NCBI GenBank assembly: GCA_001626925.1
Contig: LUOR01000027.1
Location: 1-64,000, forward strand
Source of the DNA: Moraxellaceae bacterium REDSEA-S32_B1
Lineage (GTDB): Bacteria > Pseudomonadota > Gammaproteobacteria > Pseudomonadales > Moraxellaceae
Direction: 5' to 3'
DNA: 64,000 nucleotides
How positions within the stretch are numbered: position 1 is the first letter of the stretch; each line of letters begins with the position of its first letter. Of the stretch, positions 38,097 to 47,800 are shown in pieces. The position numbers and the translations under genes are program-made. The notes beneath the pieces are model-generated. The model saw only the letters and a list, made by a program, of their open reading frames with translations, had not been told where the DNA came from and searched no databases.

Positions 38097-39662
38097 TTAC
38101 TGACCTGAACGAATCATATAATCAAAGGCGCTGAGTGACGCTTTTGCACCTTCACCAGTCGCAATGATGATTTGCTTATATGGCACAGTGGTACAGTCCC
38201 CTGCGGCAAACACACCTTGTACATTGGTTTCGTTACGATCATTGATCACGATCTCACCACGAGGGCTCAGCTCGATTGCACTGTCTTTTAAGAAGTCCGT
38301 ATTTGGCAAAAGTCCGATCTGCACAAAGATACCCGCAAGCTCCACGGTATGTTCTTGATCAGTGGCACGATCTTGATATTTCAATGCCGTCACTTGTTGA
38401 CCATCACCAATCACTTCGGTACTGAGCGCATTTAAGATGACTTCGGTATTTGGCAAGCTATTGAGCTTATTTTGCAATACTTGATCAGCACGGAGTTTGG
38501 TATCAAACTCAATCAAGGTCACATGCTCGACAATCCCAGCAAGGTCAATTGCCGCTTCCACACCCGAGTTTCCACCACCGATCACCGCCACCCGTTTACC
38601 TTTGAATAATGGCCCATCACAGTGTGGGCAGTACGCCACGCCACGAGTCGCATATTCATTTTCACCTGGGACGCCCATTTTTCTCCAGCGTGCGCCTGTC
38701 GCCAAGATCACTGTTTTTGATTCCAGTTTTGCGCCATTTTCTAGCTCGACTTCGACCATGCCATAGGTAGTTTGATCGGCACCTTTGATTTTGCTGACTT
38801 TTTGCAAATTCATGATATCGACATCATAGTCTTTGACGTGTGCTTCGATATCGGCTGCGAATTTCGGCCCTTGGGTTTTCTGTACTGACGTAAAGTTTTC
38901 AATGTCCATGGTATCCATGACCTGACCACCGAAGCGTTCAGACACGATCCCTGTCGCAATGCCTTTACGTGCTGCGTAGATCGCCGCTGTTGCGCCCGCA
39001 GGACCACCACCGATCACCAACACATCAAAAGCCTCTTTGGCGTTGATCTTCTCGGCGTCTTTACTGGCAGAGTCGGTATCCAATTTCGCCACGATCTCTT
39101 CCAAGGTCATACGACCTTGACCGAACTGTTCTTCACCTACGAAGACCATAGGCACAGCCATGATTTTGCGTTGCTCTACTTCATCTTGGAAAAATGCACC
39201 ATCGATCATGGTGGTGGTAGCATCTGGATTGTAGATTGCAATCAAGTTCAACGCCTGCACCACATCTGGACAGTTGTGACAGCTTAATGATACGAACACA
39301 TCAAAGTCACCTTTCAAATTCAAACCTTTGATTTGATTTAAAATTTCATCAGAAACTTTTGGCGCATAACCAGAGACTTGCAATAATGCCAAGATCAATG
39401 AAGTAAACTCATGACCCATCGGCAAACCAGCAAAGTGCACACGTGGTTGTTCACCGACTTTGGCAATGGCAAAACTCGGACGACGTGTATGTGTCCCATC
39501 AAATCGTGCGGTCACTTGATCTGACAACTCAGCAATCTCAGTCACGAGCTCTTTGATTTTGGCTGCATTATTTGATTCATCGAGTGAAGCAATAATTTCA
39601 ATCGGTGATTCCAAACGCTCTAAATAAGTTTTTAATTGTGCTTTAACGTTTTGCTCTAACAT
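38097..39662 (-). CDS. ahpF: Alkyl hydroperoxide reductase subunit F
   Basis: AhpF passes electrons from NADH through FAD to the peroxidase AhpC. Its 521 residues have an N-terminal thioredoxin-like domain with CHNC ([13 protein letters not shown]). A thioredoxin-reductase-like part follows, with [17 protein letters not shown] and the second redox pair CPHC ([13 protein letters not shown]). The ORF track starts 16 codons early; the ATG at 39662 has GGAG before it and gives [14 protein letters not shown]. ahpC is not adjacent and must lie elsewhere. A TTTACC-17-TATTAT promoter lies 60-80 bp upstream. Confidence 0.95.
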   Translation of the reverse strand: MLEQNVKAQLKTYLERLESPIEIIASLDESNNAAKIKELVTEIAELSDQVTARFDGTHTRRPSFAIAKVGEQPRVHFAGLPMGHEFTSLILALLQVSGYAPKVSDEILNQIKGLNLKGDFDVFVSLSCHNCPDVVQALNLIAIYNPDATTTMIDGAFFQDEVEQRKIMAVPMVFVGEEQFGQGRMTLEEIVAKLDTDSASKDAEKINAKEAFDVLVIGGGPAGATAAIYAARKGIATGIVSERFGGQVMDTMDIENFTSVQKTQGPKFAADIEAHVKDYDVDIMNLQKVSKIKGADQTTYGMVEVELENGAKLESKTVILATGARWRKMGVPGENEYATRGVAYCPHCDGPLFKGKRVAVIGGGNSGVEAAIDLAGIVEHVTLIEFDTKLRADQVLQNKLNSLPNTEVILNALSTEVIGDGQQVTALKYQDRATDQEHTVELAGIFVQIGLLPNTDFLKDSAIELSPRGEIVINDRNETNVQGVFAAGDCTTVPYKQIIIATGEGAKASLSAFDYMIRSGQ

Positions 39663-39717
39663 CGTCAAACTCTCCAAATGTCTAAAATGTAAAGGGTTAA
39701 AACTTTTCAATGAAGCG

Positions 39718-39746
39718 ATAATATGCTGTTTTTAATGATTGGTAAA
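39718..39746 (-). promoter_or_regulatory. Putative promoter of ahpF
   Basis: On the minus strand TTTACC (39741-39746) and TATTAT (39718-39723) are 17 bp apart. I saw no clear OxyR site. Confidence 0.5.
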
Positions 39747-39852
39747 ACAGAATGATTTTATCAATACAATCGGTTTTTTAGATTTTTATAAAAATAACGA
39801 TGAAATAACCGATCAATGTTGAATACACCATTTTACGATGATTTCTCTACAT

Positions 39853-39881
39853 TTGCACAATCAATCAGATGCTTTTAGAAT
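39853..39881 (+). promoter_or_regulatory. Putative promoter of trmB
   Basis: TTGCAC (39853-39858) and TAGAAT (39876-39881) are 17 bp apart, ending 38 bp before the trmB ATG. Confidence 0.62.
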
Positions 39882-39919
39882 AGCGCCCACTTATCGTTAG
39901 TCATTAGCGCACCTTTTCC

Positions 39920-40723
39920 ATGTCAGATCAAAATACCTCACCACTTATGCCGCAAAGTGCGCCGCCTGTTTCCAACACGCCACAAAATGCGCTAGAAATT
40001 CGTGATCAAATCGCTGCTATCAAAAATCTTGATGAATTGACTGAGCATCGTGAAATTGTGACGTTTATGCGTCGCTCTTCACCGTTGAATACCTCACAGC
40101 GTACAGCGCTAGAAGATTATCAGCATTTAATCCTTGATCTCAAAGCCGAAGCGTTACAATCAGGTGATCTACGTCAGGCTTTTACGCACCCTGAACGCCC
40201 ATTAACGGTGGAAATTGGTTTTGGTATGGGGCGCTCGCTGGTAGAGATGGCGAAAGCCAATCCCGAACGTAACTATATCGGCATTGAAGTGCATGTGCCT
40301 GGGATTGCGCAGTGTGTCTATGAAGCAGGCCTTGCAGAAATTGACAATATACGTGTCATAGATGGCGATGCAATTAAAATTCTGACGGCAATGCCTGACA
40401 ATAGCATCAATTGCATCCAACTGTATTTCCCTGATCCGTGGCAAAAGAAACGTCATTACAAACGTCGTTTTGTCGTACCAAAACGTATGGCATTGGTGGA
40501 AGAAAAATTAGAAATTGGCGGGACTTTTCATTCTGCAACCGACTGGGAACATTATGCGGCGTGGATGCTTGAAGTGCTTTCAAGCCGTGAACGTCTGAAA
40601 AATCTTGCAGGTGAAGGTAATGCTTTCCCTCGACCAGATTGGCGACCGATGACTAAGTTTGAACGTCGTGGGCTGGAAGAAGGTCATGTGATTAATGATT
40701 TTATTTTTGAGAAAATCAATTAA
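39920..40723 (+). CDS. trmB: tRNA (guanine-46-N7)-methyltransferase
   Basis: TrmB methylates G46 in the variable loop of tRNAs with S-adenosylmethionine. The 267 residues begin with an extra Gln/Pro-rich segment of about 25. The methyltransferase fold follows: VEIGFGMGRSLVEMA (motif I), NYIGIEVHVPG, and the signature LYFPDPWQKKRHYKRRFV near 175-192. E. coli TrmB has 239 residues, so the N-terminal tail explains the difference. A good promoter lies just upstream, divergent from ahpF. Confidence 0.95.
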   Translation: MSDQNTSPLMPQSAPPVSNTPQNALEIRDQIAAIKNLDELTEHREIVTFMRRSSPLNTSQRTALEDYQHLILDLKAEALQSGDLRQAFTHPERPLTVEIGFGMGRSLVEMAKANPERNYIGIEVHVPGIAQCVYEAGLAEIDNIRVIDGDAIKILTAMPDNSINCIQLYFPDPWQKKRHYKRRFVVPKRMALVEEKLEIGGTFHSATDWEHYAAWMLEVLSSRERLKNLAGEGNAFPRPDWRPMTKFERRGLEEGHVINDFIFEKIN

Positions 40724-40876
40724 AAACCACATTCAATCTTTAAAATGGCGAAAATCATCGGAAATATCACGCAGAAAACTCGATATTTCCTTTATTATTG
40801 TCACTTTATCACATTGCTTAATACACATTAGGCACATAATAATATTCACGAATTCTACTTTGTATTGTGTACATCA

Positions 40877-41422
40877 ATGAAAAAATGGATTGGAAAAACG
40901 ATCTTTAAACTTGCAGGATGGCAGTATCAAGTCGATGAAAGTCTGCTTGAAGATAAACAAGTGATCATTGGCTTTGAACATACCTCAAACTTAGATGCAA
41001 TACTCGCCTACTCGATTTTTGGGATACTCGATCTCAAAGCGCATGTCTTAATCAAACAAGATTGGTTTCGTGGTCCCATGAAGCCGATCATGACAAAGCT
41101 TGGTGGCATTCCAGTCGATCGCAGTAATAATAAAGATGTCGTCGGGCAAATGGTCGATGTCTTTGCACAGCATGAAAAGTTTACTTTAGTGATCGCACCA
41201 GAGGCGACTCGTGCCAAGAATGGTGTAGAACGCAAACCGATTCGTACTGGATTTTGGCATATTGCCAAAGCAGCCAATGTACCGATTGTATTGATCTACG
41301 CACATGCCAAAACCAAGAAAGGCGGACTATTTGCCAAGATTTATCCAACAGATTTAAAAAGTGATTTGATCAAAATCAAACAACTTTATGCAGAACTTGG
41401 GATAGATGTGCGGATTGAGTAA
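40877..41422 (+). CDS. PlsC-type lysophospholipid acyltransferase
   Basis: This 181-residue membrane-associated acyltransferase is of the short 1-acylglycerol-3-phosphate acyltransferase type. The catalytic HX4D is HTSNLD (in GFEHTSNLDAIL). Acceptor and phosphate-binding blocks are GGIPVDRSNN and IAPEATRAKNG, the latter replacing the common FPEGTRS. The ATG at 40877 is preferred over the upstream TTG of the ORF track. Substrate and chain specificity are not evident; it could act in phospholipid remodelling. Confidence 0.86.
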   Translation: MKKWIGKTIFKLAGWQYQVDESLLEDKQVIIGFEHTSNLDAILAYSIFGILDLKAHVLIKQDWFRGPMKPIMTKLGGIPVDRSNNKDVVGQMVDVFAQHEKFTLVIAPEATRAKNGVERKPIRTGFWHIAKAANVPIVLIYAHAKTKKGGLFAKIYPTDLKSDLIKIKQLYAELGIDVRIE

Positions 41423-41477
41423 TCCGCACTGTTTTAAATCTTGAGTTAAATTTCAAATAAAACTTCAAAAGAACATT

Positions 41478-41507
41478 GGCGAATTAAATATTCGCCTTTT
41501 GTTTTTT
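41478..41507 (+). terminator. Terminator of the acyltransferase gene, inside the end of the DUF4349 gene
   Basis: GGCGAAT-TAAAT-ATTCGCC is followed by TTTTGTTTTTT. It overlaps the last codons of the converging DUF4349 gene, whose stop is at 41484. Confidence 0.78.
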
Positions 41508-42374
41508 CGCTCGTATCACTCGAACAAACACATAAATCACCAATAGCACCACATACGCAGGCCATATATAAATTAGCCACAGAATAAGTGCTTTAAACAT
41601 TTCAAACCCATCTTGCAAGGCATACCAAATCCGATGATGGAAAGCATCTTGATGCGTTGCCACCACCTCATCGAGATTCATATCTTGACGTTGACGTAGT
41701 TCAGGCATTTGGAAATAGGTCAGATGAATCGTGCTGTATTGCAAACGGTCTTTTGCTTCTGATTTAGTCAGTTGTTGTAATTGTCTATCAGTCTGTTCCG
41801 ATACATTATTGGTGCGATCTGCTGTATTTAGACGTTGTTCTAAAAGTTTTAATTGATAGCGCTTTGCCTCATATGACTGCGCATCAAAATATTTCATCAT
41901 CGCAGGTAAGGCATTTAAAAAGTTTGCCACTTCGGCATTTGGCACACGTACTGTAATACTTGTCGTTGGGACAATCTTCTCAAAAATCGTCACTGTGCCG
42001 TCGTTATGATTTTTACGGCGATAATCATTCACTTCATATCGTAGCTCTCTCGCTTCGATATAGCCTTTGTGGCTTGCGAGTTGTTGTTCAATTTTCGCTG
42101 TAGTACTTTGAATATTCTCTACTTCAAAACGTACCGTCGCCGACTTCACCAATTGTCGTGATTGTTCGAGCTGTTGTTGTGTATCGGAAACCAGTTGCTC
42201 AGGATTCTCAATATTTTCTCGGCTCATGTCCGTAGCAGATACCGCCGAAGCTGCTGACTCTGAAACCGCATCGCCACTCGCATATTCACTAGGCTTACTA
42301 CACGCCGAAAGGATCAGTACCGTACTTAATGTAGCGACAGTCAACGCATTAGTCGTTTTAATCGGATTCATCAT
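41484..42374 (-). CDS. DUF4349 lipoprotein
   Basis: This 296-residue lipoprotein has a signal peptide and lipobox LSAC near residue 26. A Ser/Ala-rich linker and the DUF4349 region follow (VKSATVRFEVENIQSTTAKIEQQLASHKGYIEA), with a coiled coil and LKLLEQRLNTADRT. A C-terminal membrane segment (LILWLIYIWPAYVVLLVIYVFV) ends in basic residues. Thus it may be tethered by lipid at one end and span the inner membrane at the other. Function is unknown; it may be in envelope quality control. Confidence 0.8.
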   Translation of the reverse strand: MMNPIKTTNALTVATLSTVLILSACSKPSEYASGDAVSESAASAVSATDMSRENIENPEQLVSDTQQQLEQSRQLVKSATVRFEVENIQSTTAKIEQQLASHKGYIEARELRYEVNDYRRKNHNDGTVTIFEKIVPTTSITVRVPNAEVANFLNALPAMMKYFDAQSYEAKRYQLKLLEQRLNTADRTNNVSEQTDRQLQQLTKSEAKDRLQYSTIHLTYFQMPELRQRQDMNLDEVVATHQDAFHHRIWYALQDGFEMFKALILWLIYIWPAYVVLLVIYVFVRVIRAKKQKANI

Positions 42375-42458
42375 TTTTCTCTTTTATAAATTTTGGCTTT
42401 TATAAACCATCTAGGAAAACACTTTAATTGTCATAGCAATGCTTTTCAATGTAATCCG

Positions 42459-43088
42459 TCATACAGAAATGGCTAATGCTTTTTGCACCGCATCACGTGC
42501 ATGAATCCGCTCAAAATAAGCTTTTACATTTGAAAAGTCATTGAGATCAATATGTTGCCATTCATGCGTCAACATCCATGGAAAGATCGCCATATCCGCA
42601 ATCGAATACTCGCCTTGACCTTGTCCTGCCACGAATTCACGATTTTGCAAATGTGTATTTAACACACCATACAAGCGTTTGGTTTCTGCTTGATAACGCT
42701 TGGTTGGGTATTCAAGTCGTTCAGGTGCAAACTTGGAAAAGTGATGGTTCTGCCCAAGCATCGGACCAAAACCGCCCATTTGCCACATCAACCATTGCTC
42801 CACTTGAATCCGATCACGTTCATTTTGCGGATAAAACTGCCCTGTTTTCCGCCCTAAATATTGCAAGATCGCACCCGATTCAAAGATTGAGATCGGCTGA
42901 CCATCAAAGGTATCGTGATCGACAATCGCTGGAATTTTATTGTTTGGGGAAATTTTTAAATAGTCAGGATCAAACTGATCATTTTCCATAATGTTAATTG
43001 GGTGAAGCTTGTAAGCGAGTTGCATTTCTTCTAAAGCAATGGAAATTTTATGTCCATTTGGCGTACCCCAATAATATAAGTCGATCAC
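42459..43088 (-). CDS. Glutathione S-transferase family protein (YfcG-like)
   Basis: This 209-residue protein has the thioredoxin-like N-terminal domain (IDLYYWGTPNGHKISIALEE) and the glutathione-binding NNKIPAIVD and SIFESGAILQYLG blocks. The TPNGHK start and the ILQYLGRKTGQFYP segment resemble E. coli YfcG and YghU, disulfide-bond oxidoreductases that use two glutathiones. The C-terminal helical domain has YSIADMAIFPWML. The gene is single and divergent from the yebC gene. Confidence 0.9.
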   Translation of the reverse strand: MIDLYYWGTPNGHKISIALEEMQLAYKLHPINIMENDQFDPDYLKISPNNKIPAIVDHDTFDGQPISIFESGAILQYLGRKTGQFYPQNERDRIQVEQWLMWQMGGFGPMLGQNHHFSKFAPERLEYPTKRYQAETKRLYGVLNTHLQNREFVAGQGQGEYSIADMAIFPWMLTHEWQHIDLNDFSNVKAYFERIHARDAVQKALAISV

Positions 43089-43328
43089 AAGATTGCTCCA
43101 TCTAAGTTTTATCCAATTGTTCTCAGCAATTTATAGCATGCAGTATTGAGCCACACAATTTACACTACAAAACTGCTATACAACTTTTTCGATGTGAACT
43201 CCTGTAACCACAGCGAATAAAACAACACCGCAATATTTTCAAAAATCCTGCGCTATGCTAAGATTTCGCCACATTTTTTATTTAACATTTTTATTCAGTA
43301 ATGGATTTAGCGTCGGAGTACTTTTCAC

Positions 43329-44075
43329 ATGGCGGGTCATTCAAAATGGGCAAATATCAAGCATCGTAAAGCAAAACAAGATGCGAGCCGTGGCAAGGTG
43401 TTTACCAAATATATTCGTGAGATTGTCACTGCTGCAAAGCTTGGCGGTGCTGACGCTGCGAGCAACCCTCGTCTACGTGCTGTAGTGGAAAAAGCCCTCT
43501 CTGTGAATATGACACGTGATGTCATTAACCGTGCCATTCAGCGTGGTGCAGGTGGCGAAGACAATGACGACTTAAAAGAAGTGACCTACGAAGGTTATGG
43601 CGTTGGTGGAGTCGCGGTGATTGTCGAAACCATGACGGATAACCTGAATCGTACTGTGCCTGATGTACGTCACTGTTTCTCTAAGACAGATGGTAATCTA
43701 GGTACGAACGGTTCAGTATCATTCTTATTTACCAAGCGTGGTGAGATCAGCTTTGAAGATGTATCGCTTGAAGATCAAATCATGGACGTGGCTTTAGAAG
43801 CAGGCGCAGAAGACATCGAAGTGTCTGAAGATGGCATCCTCGTCATCACCACACCTGAAACATTTGGTACAGTACAAGATGCCTTAACTGAAGCAGGCTT
43901 AAAGTCTGACAATGCCGAAGTGGTAATGAATCCTTCGACTAAAGCTGAAATCACTGACATTGATCAAGCGAAAAAAATCATGAAAATGATTGATATGCTT
44001 GAAGATTTGGACGATGTACAAAACGTCTATACCAATGTTGAATTTAGCGATGAAGTGATGGCTGAGCTTGAATAA
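43329..44075 (+). CDS. yebC: YebC/PmpR family protein
   Basis: YebC-family proteins were described as transcription regulators, and recent work shows that some act on ribosomes stalled at proline runs. The 248 residues open with the diagnostic [47 protein letters not shown] and a C-terminal [21 protein letters not shown] follow. GGAG lies 10 bp before the ATG. In many bacteria it precedes ruvC; here it is a single gene closed by a terminator. Confidence 0.95.
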   Translation: MAGHSKWANIKHRKAKQDASRGKVFTKYIREIVTAAKLGGADAASNPRLRAVVEKALSVNMTRDVINRAIQRGAGGEDNDDLKEVTYEGYGVGGVAVIVETMTDNLNRTVPDVRHCFSKTDGNLGTNGSVSFLFTKRGEISFEDVSLEDQIMDVALEAGAEDIEVSEDGILVITTPETFGTVQDALTEAGLKSDNAEVVMNPSTKAEITDIDQAKKIMKMIDMLEDLDDVQNVYTNVEFSDEVMAELE

Positions 44076-44116
44076 TTTGTTCTATTGATTCAAATATCTG
44101 TTGATTAGTATAAATG

Positions 44117-44146
44117 AAACGTCACACTGGTGGCGTTTTATATTTT
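44117..44146 (+). terminator. Terminator of yebC
   Basis: AAACGTCAC-ACT-GGTGGCGTTT with one G-U pair, followed by a T-rich stretch. Confidence 0.78.
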
Positions 44147-44251
44147 TATCGAGTGATTAAAGTAAATCTTTACAAAGCTGTGCATGACTATTTCCTCAAC
44201 AGTGATAAGAATAAATAAAGAACTATAAATTTACTTTGAGTAGACAATTTA

Positions 44252-44854
44252 ATGACAATATTTAGAAGTTTTCCTCGACACATTCTATTTTTGAGTGTGA
44301 CTTGTTTCAGTTCGATTTTTAGCACTTTCAGCTATGCAATCTCTGCCAATCAGTTGGTTAAAGATGCTCGCAGTCAAATTGGCCAAACACTAACCTATGA
44401 TCCTGCTTATACACGTTTAAGCTATCCAATGGGTGATGTGCCAATACAAAAAGGTGTCTGTACTGATGTCGTGATTCGTGCTTTACGCAAGCAAAATATT
44501 GATCTGCAAAAAGTCATTCATGAAGATATGAAGCGAAATTTTAAAGCCTATCCACAGTTTTGGGGTTTAAAAAATACCGATCGTAATATTGATCATCGCC
44601 GTGTTCCAAATATCGCCAAATATATGACACGTCAAGGTTATAGCGTACAGAAAAGCCCTTTCAAAACTGCATTATTTAAAGCGGGTGATATTGTGACGTG
44701 GGATTTAGGTCGTGGATTGGTGCATATTGGTATCGTGTCAGATCGAAAATCTATAAGCCAAGTACCATTGATCATTCATAATATTGGGCGTGGTACGCAG
44801 GAAGAAGATATTTTATTGCAGTATAAAATCACAGGACATTATCGTATCCAATAG
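44252..44854 (+). CDS. DUF1287 secreted protein
   Basis: This 200-residue exported protein has a signal peptide (ILFLSVTCFSSIFSTFSYA, cut after AYA-like residues near 29). The DUF1287 domain resembles NlpC/P60 or amidase folds: YPMGDVPIQKGVCTDVVIRAL with a possible catalytic Cys, HEDMKRNFKAYP, then GDIVTWDLGRGLVHIGIVSD with a His, and HNIGRGTQEED. A role in cell-wall cutting is suggested by the Cys-His pattern but is not shown. It stands upstream of metR in the same direction. Confidence 0.82.
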   Translation: MTIFRSFPRHILFLSVTCFSSIFSTFSYAISANQLVKDARSQIGQTLTYDPAYTRLSYPMGDVPIQKGVCTDVVIRALRKQNIDLQKVIHEDMKRNFKAYPQFWGLKNTDRNIDHRRVPNIAKYMTRQGYSVQKSPFKTALFKAGDIVTWDLGRGLVHIGIVSDRKSISQVPLIIHNIGRGTQEEDILLQYKITGHYRIQ

Positions 44855-44872
44855 ATTGAATCTGAATAACAT

Positions 44873-44887
44873 TGAATGAAGCATTCA
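44873..44887. promoter_or_regulatory. Palindrome upstream of metR
   Basis: TGAATG-AAG-CATTCA is a perfect inverted repeat one base before the MetR-box match; it may be a second regulator site. Confidence 0.4.
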
Positions 44888-44888
44888 G

Positions 44889-44901
44889 TGAATTCAATTC
44901 A
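44889..44901 (+). promoter_or_regulatory. MetR-box match upstream of metR
   Basis: TGAATTCAATTCA fits the MetR binding consensus TGAANNNNNTTCA exactly. It ends 59 bp before the metR ATG, as expected for autoregulation. Confidence 0.55.
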
Positions 44902-44960
44902 TGACTATTATGCTAAGATGAATATTATTAAATATAAATTTTATCTGTTGAATTTTCATC

Positions 44961-45878
44961 ATGCTAGAACTTCGTCATCTGCGCACACTGAGCGCTCTAC
45001 GCTATCACGGTTCATTGGTTGCCGCAGCCAATGAGCTGAATCTTACACCATCTGCAATTTCACATCAGCTGAAAGAACTTGAGCATTGGTACGATGTAGA
45101 AATCGTGAATCGGCGCAGTCGTCCCCTACAATTCTCTACGGTTGGTTTACGACTGCTTCAACTTGCCGATGATATTTTACCGCAAGTACAACTCAGCCAA
45201 TCTGACATTACCCGCATCGTACATGGACAAACTGGACGAATTATTTTGTCTTCCGAATGTCATAGTTGTTTTGATTGGCTCATGCCACTGCTTAATCAAT
45301 ATCGACTGAACTATCCTGATGTGGATTTGGACTTTGCTTCGGCTTTTGAGGTGAATCCGCATGAGCTATTGCAAAATAGTGAGTTTGACTTACTCATCAC
45401 CGCTGATCCAATTGCATTGAAAGGCATTGAGTATTTCCCCATATTTGAATATGAATCTCGGCTCGTTTTGGCGCATACACATCCTTTAGCACGTAAGGCT
45501 GACATCACGCTACAGGATTTGAGCGAAGAAACACTGATCACCTATCCAGTCGATAAACATCGCTTGGACATCATGGCGCATATCTTTATCCCTGCAAATG
45601 TTCAGCCAAAGCAAATCCGTACGACAGAACTCACGCAAATGCTGATCCAATTGGTCGCCAGTGGTCGGGGAATATCTGCTCTACCTGATTGGGTGGTCAA
45701 TGAATATGAGCAAAAAGGCTGGGTGACAAGTCGCCGTTTTGCCTTTGTATCAGACAACGGCTTGCGTCGTACTTTATATGCAGGATTTCGCAGTGAAGAT
45801 AAACATAAAGAATACTTCGCAGGATTTTTACAACAGTTAGAGAAGTTTTCGAAAAAACGAGAAAGTTATTATGATTAA
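44961..45878 (+). CDS. metR: LysR-type regulator MetR
   Basis: MetR controls methionine genes such as metE with homocysteine as effector. The 305 residues align well by eye with E. coli MetR: LRHLRTLSALRYHGSLVAAANELNLTPSAISHQLKELE, then SSECHSCFDWLMPLL in the effector domain, ETLITYPVDKHRLD and GRGISALPDWVV. A MetR-box match lies in its upstream region. metE is not in the window, so its main target must be elsewhere. Confidence 0.88.
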   Translation: MLELRHLRTLSALRYHGSLVAAANELNLTPSAISHQLKELEHWYDVEIVNRRSRPLQFSTVGLRLLQLADDILPQVQLSQSDITRIVHGQTGRIILSSECHSCFDWLMPLLNQYRLNYPDVDLDFASAFEVNPHELLQNSEFDLLITADPIALKGIEYFPIFEYESRLVLAHTHPLARKADITLQDLSEETLITYPVDKHRLDIMAHIFIPANVQPKQIRTTELTQMLIQLVASGRGISALPDWVVNEYEQKGWVTSRRFAFVSDNGLRRTLYAGFRSEDKHKEYFAGFLQQLEKFSKKRESYYD

Positions 45879-46050
45879 CTACGCTTTAAGATTGCACTTT
45901 TTAACTGTGATATAAAATTGATGCTCGAAAAAATAAAGGAGATCTACTTACAGCAATCTACTGATTCATCATCATTTTTCATACATGAGCAAGTAAAGCA
46001 AACGGCATAATGATGTAAATCAATGAATTTTAAAAAATGAGGTACTGCAT

Positions 46051-46437
46051 ATGCAAAATTTAGTAAAAGCGCATTCACGCAAATGGGTCGTTGGCGCAAG
46101 TGTGCTATCTATCGTAGCACTCGTTGGCTGTCAAACCACTGAAACCACAACACTTGCAATGCAAAAAGAAAATAATCAATATCAAATCACAGGCATTGGT
46201 AAAGATAAACTCACTGCACAAAACAACGCAGTCAAAGCCGCACAAAAAACCTGTAGCCGTGGCACATCACCAGTCGTAACGAACGAAGCTGTGCAATACA
46301 ACGGTGTCGTCGATGAAAAAACAGGAAAAATGATCAATCAGGCAGGTACGATTGCAGGTGTATTTTTAGGTAAAGATGTCAACATCAGCCAAGATACCGA
46401 CTATCAAGTGACCTTAGATTTTTATTGTAAGTCTTAA
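46051..46437 (+). CDS. Small lipoprotein, unknown
   Basis: This 128-residue lipoprotein has a basic start, a hydrophobic core and lipobox LVGC (cut before Cys27). The mature part has one Cys pair (CSRG and FYCKS) that could form a disulfide. The segment GIGKDKLTAQNNAVKAAQKTCSRG resembles small YecR/RcsF-like or DUF-type outer-membrane lipoproteins, but I assign no family. GAGG lies 8 bp before the ATG. It forms a single-gene unit ending in a strong terminator. Confidence 0.75.
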   Translation: MQNLVKAHSRKWVVGASVLSIVALVGCQTTETTTLAMQKENNQYQITGIGKDKLTAQNNAVKAAQKTCSRGTSPVVTNEAVQYNGVVDEKTGKMINQAGTIAGVFLGKDVNISQDTDYQVTLDFYCKS

Positions 46438-46483
46438 TTGACTTGATTCTCATGTTTCTGTTGGCTAAAGACTTTATAAAAAG

Positions 46484-46513
46484 AAAAGCGTATTGATTTC
46501 AATACGCTTTTTT
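46484..46513. terminator. Bidirectional terminator before rhlB
   Basis: AAAAGCGTATTGA-TT-TCAATACGCTTTT, followed by T on the plus side and A-rich on the other, so both converging genes may use it. Confidence 0.9.
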
Positions 46514-46533
46514 TAAAAACCATCAAATAGATA

Positions 46534-47685
46534 TTAACAATACCCATCAAGCCGTGTCAGTGGCAACTTCTGCCCAATGGCTTTTTCAATATTCGGCAAG
46601 TTAAAGGCATCATCCTCCGATAAGAAGCTGATACTTACACCTTGCTCGCCTGCTCGACCTGTCCGTCCAATGCGATGTACATAATCATCCGACTGCTCAG
46701 GCAAAGTGAAATTCACCACATGCGACACGCCATCAACATGAATCCCACGCCCTGCAACATCAGTCGCAATCATGATATTGATATTACCTTTCTTAAAATT
46801 ATCCAGCATCTTGGTGCGTTTATCTTGTGAAATCTCACCAGAGAGCATGCCAACCTTGTAACCATCTTTTTTCAGACGATCGAATAGACGGCGCACTTGA
46901 TCACGACGATTGGCAAAGATCATGACTTTTTCAATCGGTTCATTTGCTAAAACATCTTCGAGTAAACGATATTTGTCCGAATTCGACACCATATAGACAC
47001 GTTGTTCTACGTCGGCATTGGTTTTATTTTCAGGTTCGATCTCAACGGTGATCGGTTCAAATAACCAGCGATGTGCTAGATTCAACACATCAATGTTAAA
47101 GGTCGCAGAGAAAAATAAGGTTTGGCGGCAATCTTTTGGCGGAGAATAACGCACGATTTTTTTCACTGCAGGAATAAAGCCCATATCGAGCATTCGATCG
47201 GCTTCATCAATCACCAAAAATTCGATCTGATCGAGCCACACTTCTTTTTGTTCAACGAAATCGATCAAACGACCTGGCGTTGCCACCATGATATCTACAA
47301 AATTTTGATCAAGACGCTTTTTCTGTACATCAAAATCCACACCACCAAGCAAAGTGACGATATGCAAATCGGTAAATTTTGTTAGTTCTTTGGCATCACT
47401 TTCGATCTGCAAAGCAAGCTCACGAGTCGGCGCAAGAATTAAAGCACGAGGTTCGCCACGAAAGCGATCTTGTTCAATCGGATTATTGAGTAAATCATTG
47501 ATAATGCTGATTAAAAATGCCGCAGTTTTACCCGTACCAGTTTGTGCTCGACCAATCGCATCGTGTCCACCCAAAGTATATTGAAGTACCTTGCCTTGAA
47601 TCGGCGTCATATGTGTATAACCCAACGCATCAATGGCACGTTTGAGTTTTGGGTGTAGCTGTAACTGGTCAAATCCACGGGTCAT
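46534..47685 (-). CDS. rhlB: DEAD-box RNA helicase, RhlB type
   Basis: This ATP-dependent RNA helicase is probably part of RNA decay. The 383 residues have all core motifs: Q motif (GYTHMTPIQ), I (AQTGTGKTAAF), Ia (PTRELALQ), II (DEAD in VIDEADRMLDMGF), III (SAT) and VI (HRIGRTGRAGEQG). The short C-terminus (GQKLPLTRLDGYC) and lack of a long tail fit RhlB more than RhlE or DeaD. A 10-bp inverted repeat sits at its promoter region. Confidence 0.85.
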   Translation of the reverse strand: MTRGFDQLQLHPKLKRAIDALGYTHMTPIQGKVLQYTLGGHDAIGRAQTGTGKTAAFLISIINDLLNNPIEQDRFRGEPRALILAPTRELALQIESDAKELTKFTDLHIVTLLGGVDFDVQKKRLDQNFVDIMVATPGRLIDFVEQKEVWLDQIEFLVIDEADRMLDMGFIPAVKKIVRYSPPKDCRQTLFFSATFNIDVLNLAHRWLFEPITVEIEPENKTNADVEQRVYMVSNSDKYRLLEDVLANEPIEKVMIFANRRDQVRRLFDRLKKDGYKVGMLSGEISQDKRTKMLDNFKKGNINIMIATDVAGRGIHVDGVSHVVNFTLPEQSDDYVHRIGRTGRAGEQGVSISFLSEDDAFNLPNIEKAIGQKLPLTRLDGYC

Positions 47686-47800
47686 AATTGAGTGCTTTTG
47701 CGACCAATAAAGGTCTTGTCCTTTGACTTAAATCGAGAAAATTCAGAATGATTTATTAATGATGCGCAACAAACGGAAGTCACATCAATAAAACTTCGGC

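Noticed and set aside
43255-43485. 76-residue ORF starting before yebC
   Set aside because: It overlaps yebC in another frame; its hydrophobic start is translated promoter DNA.
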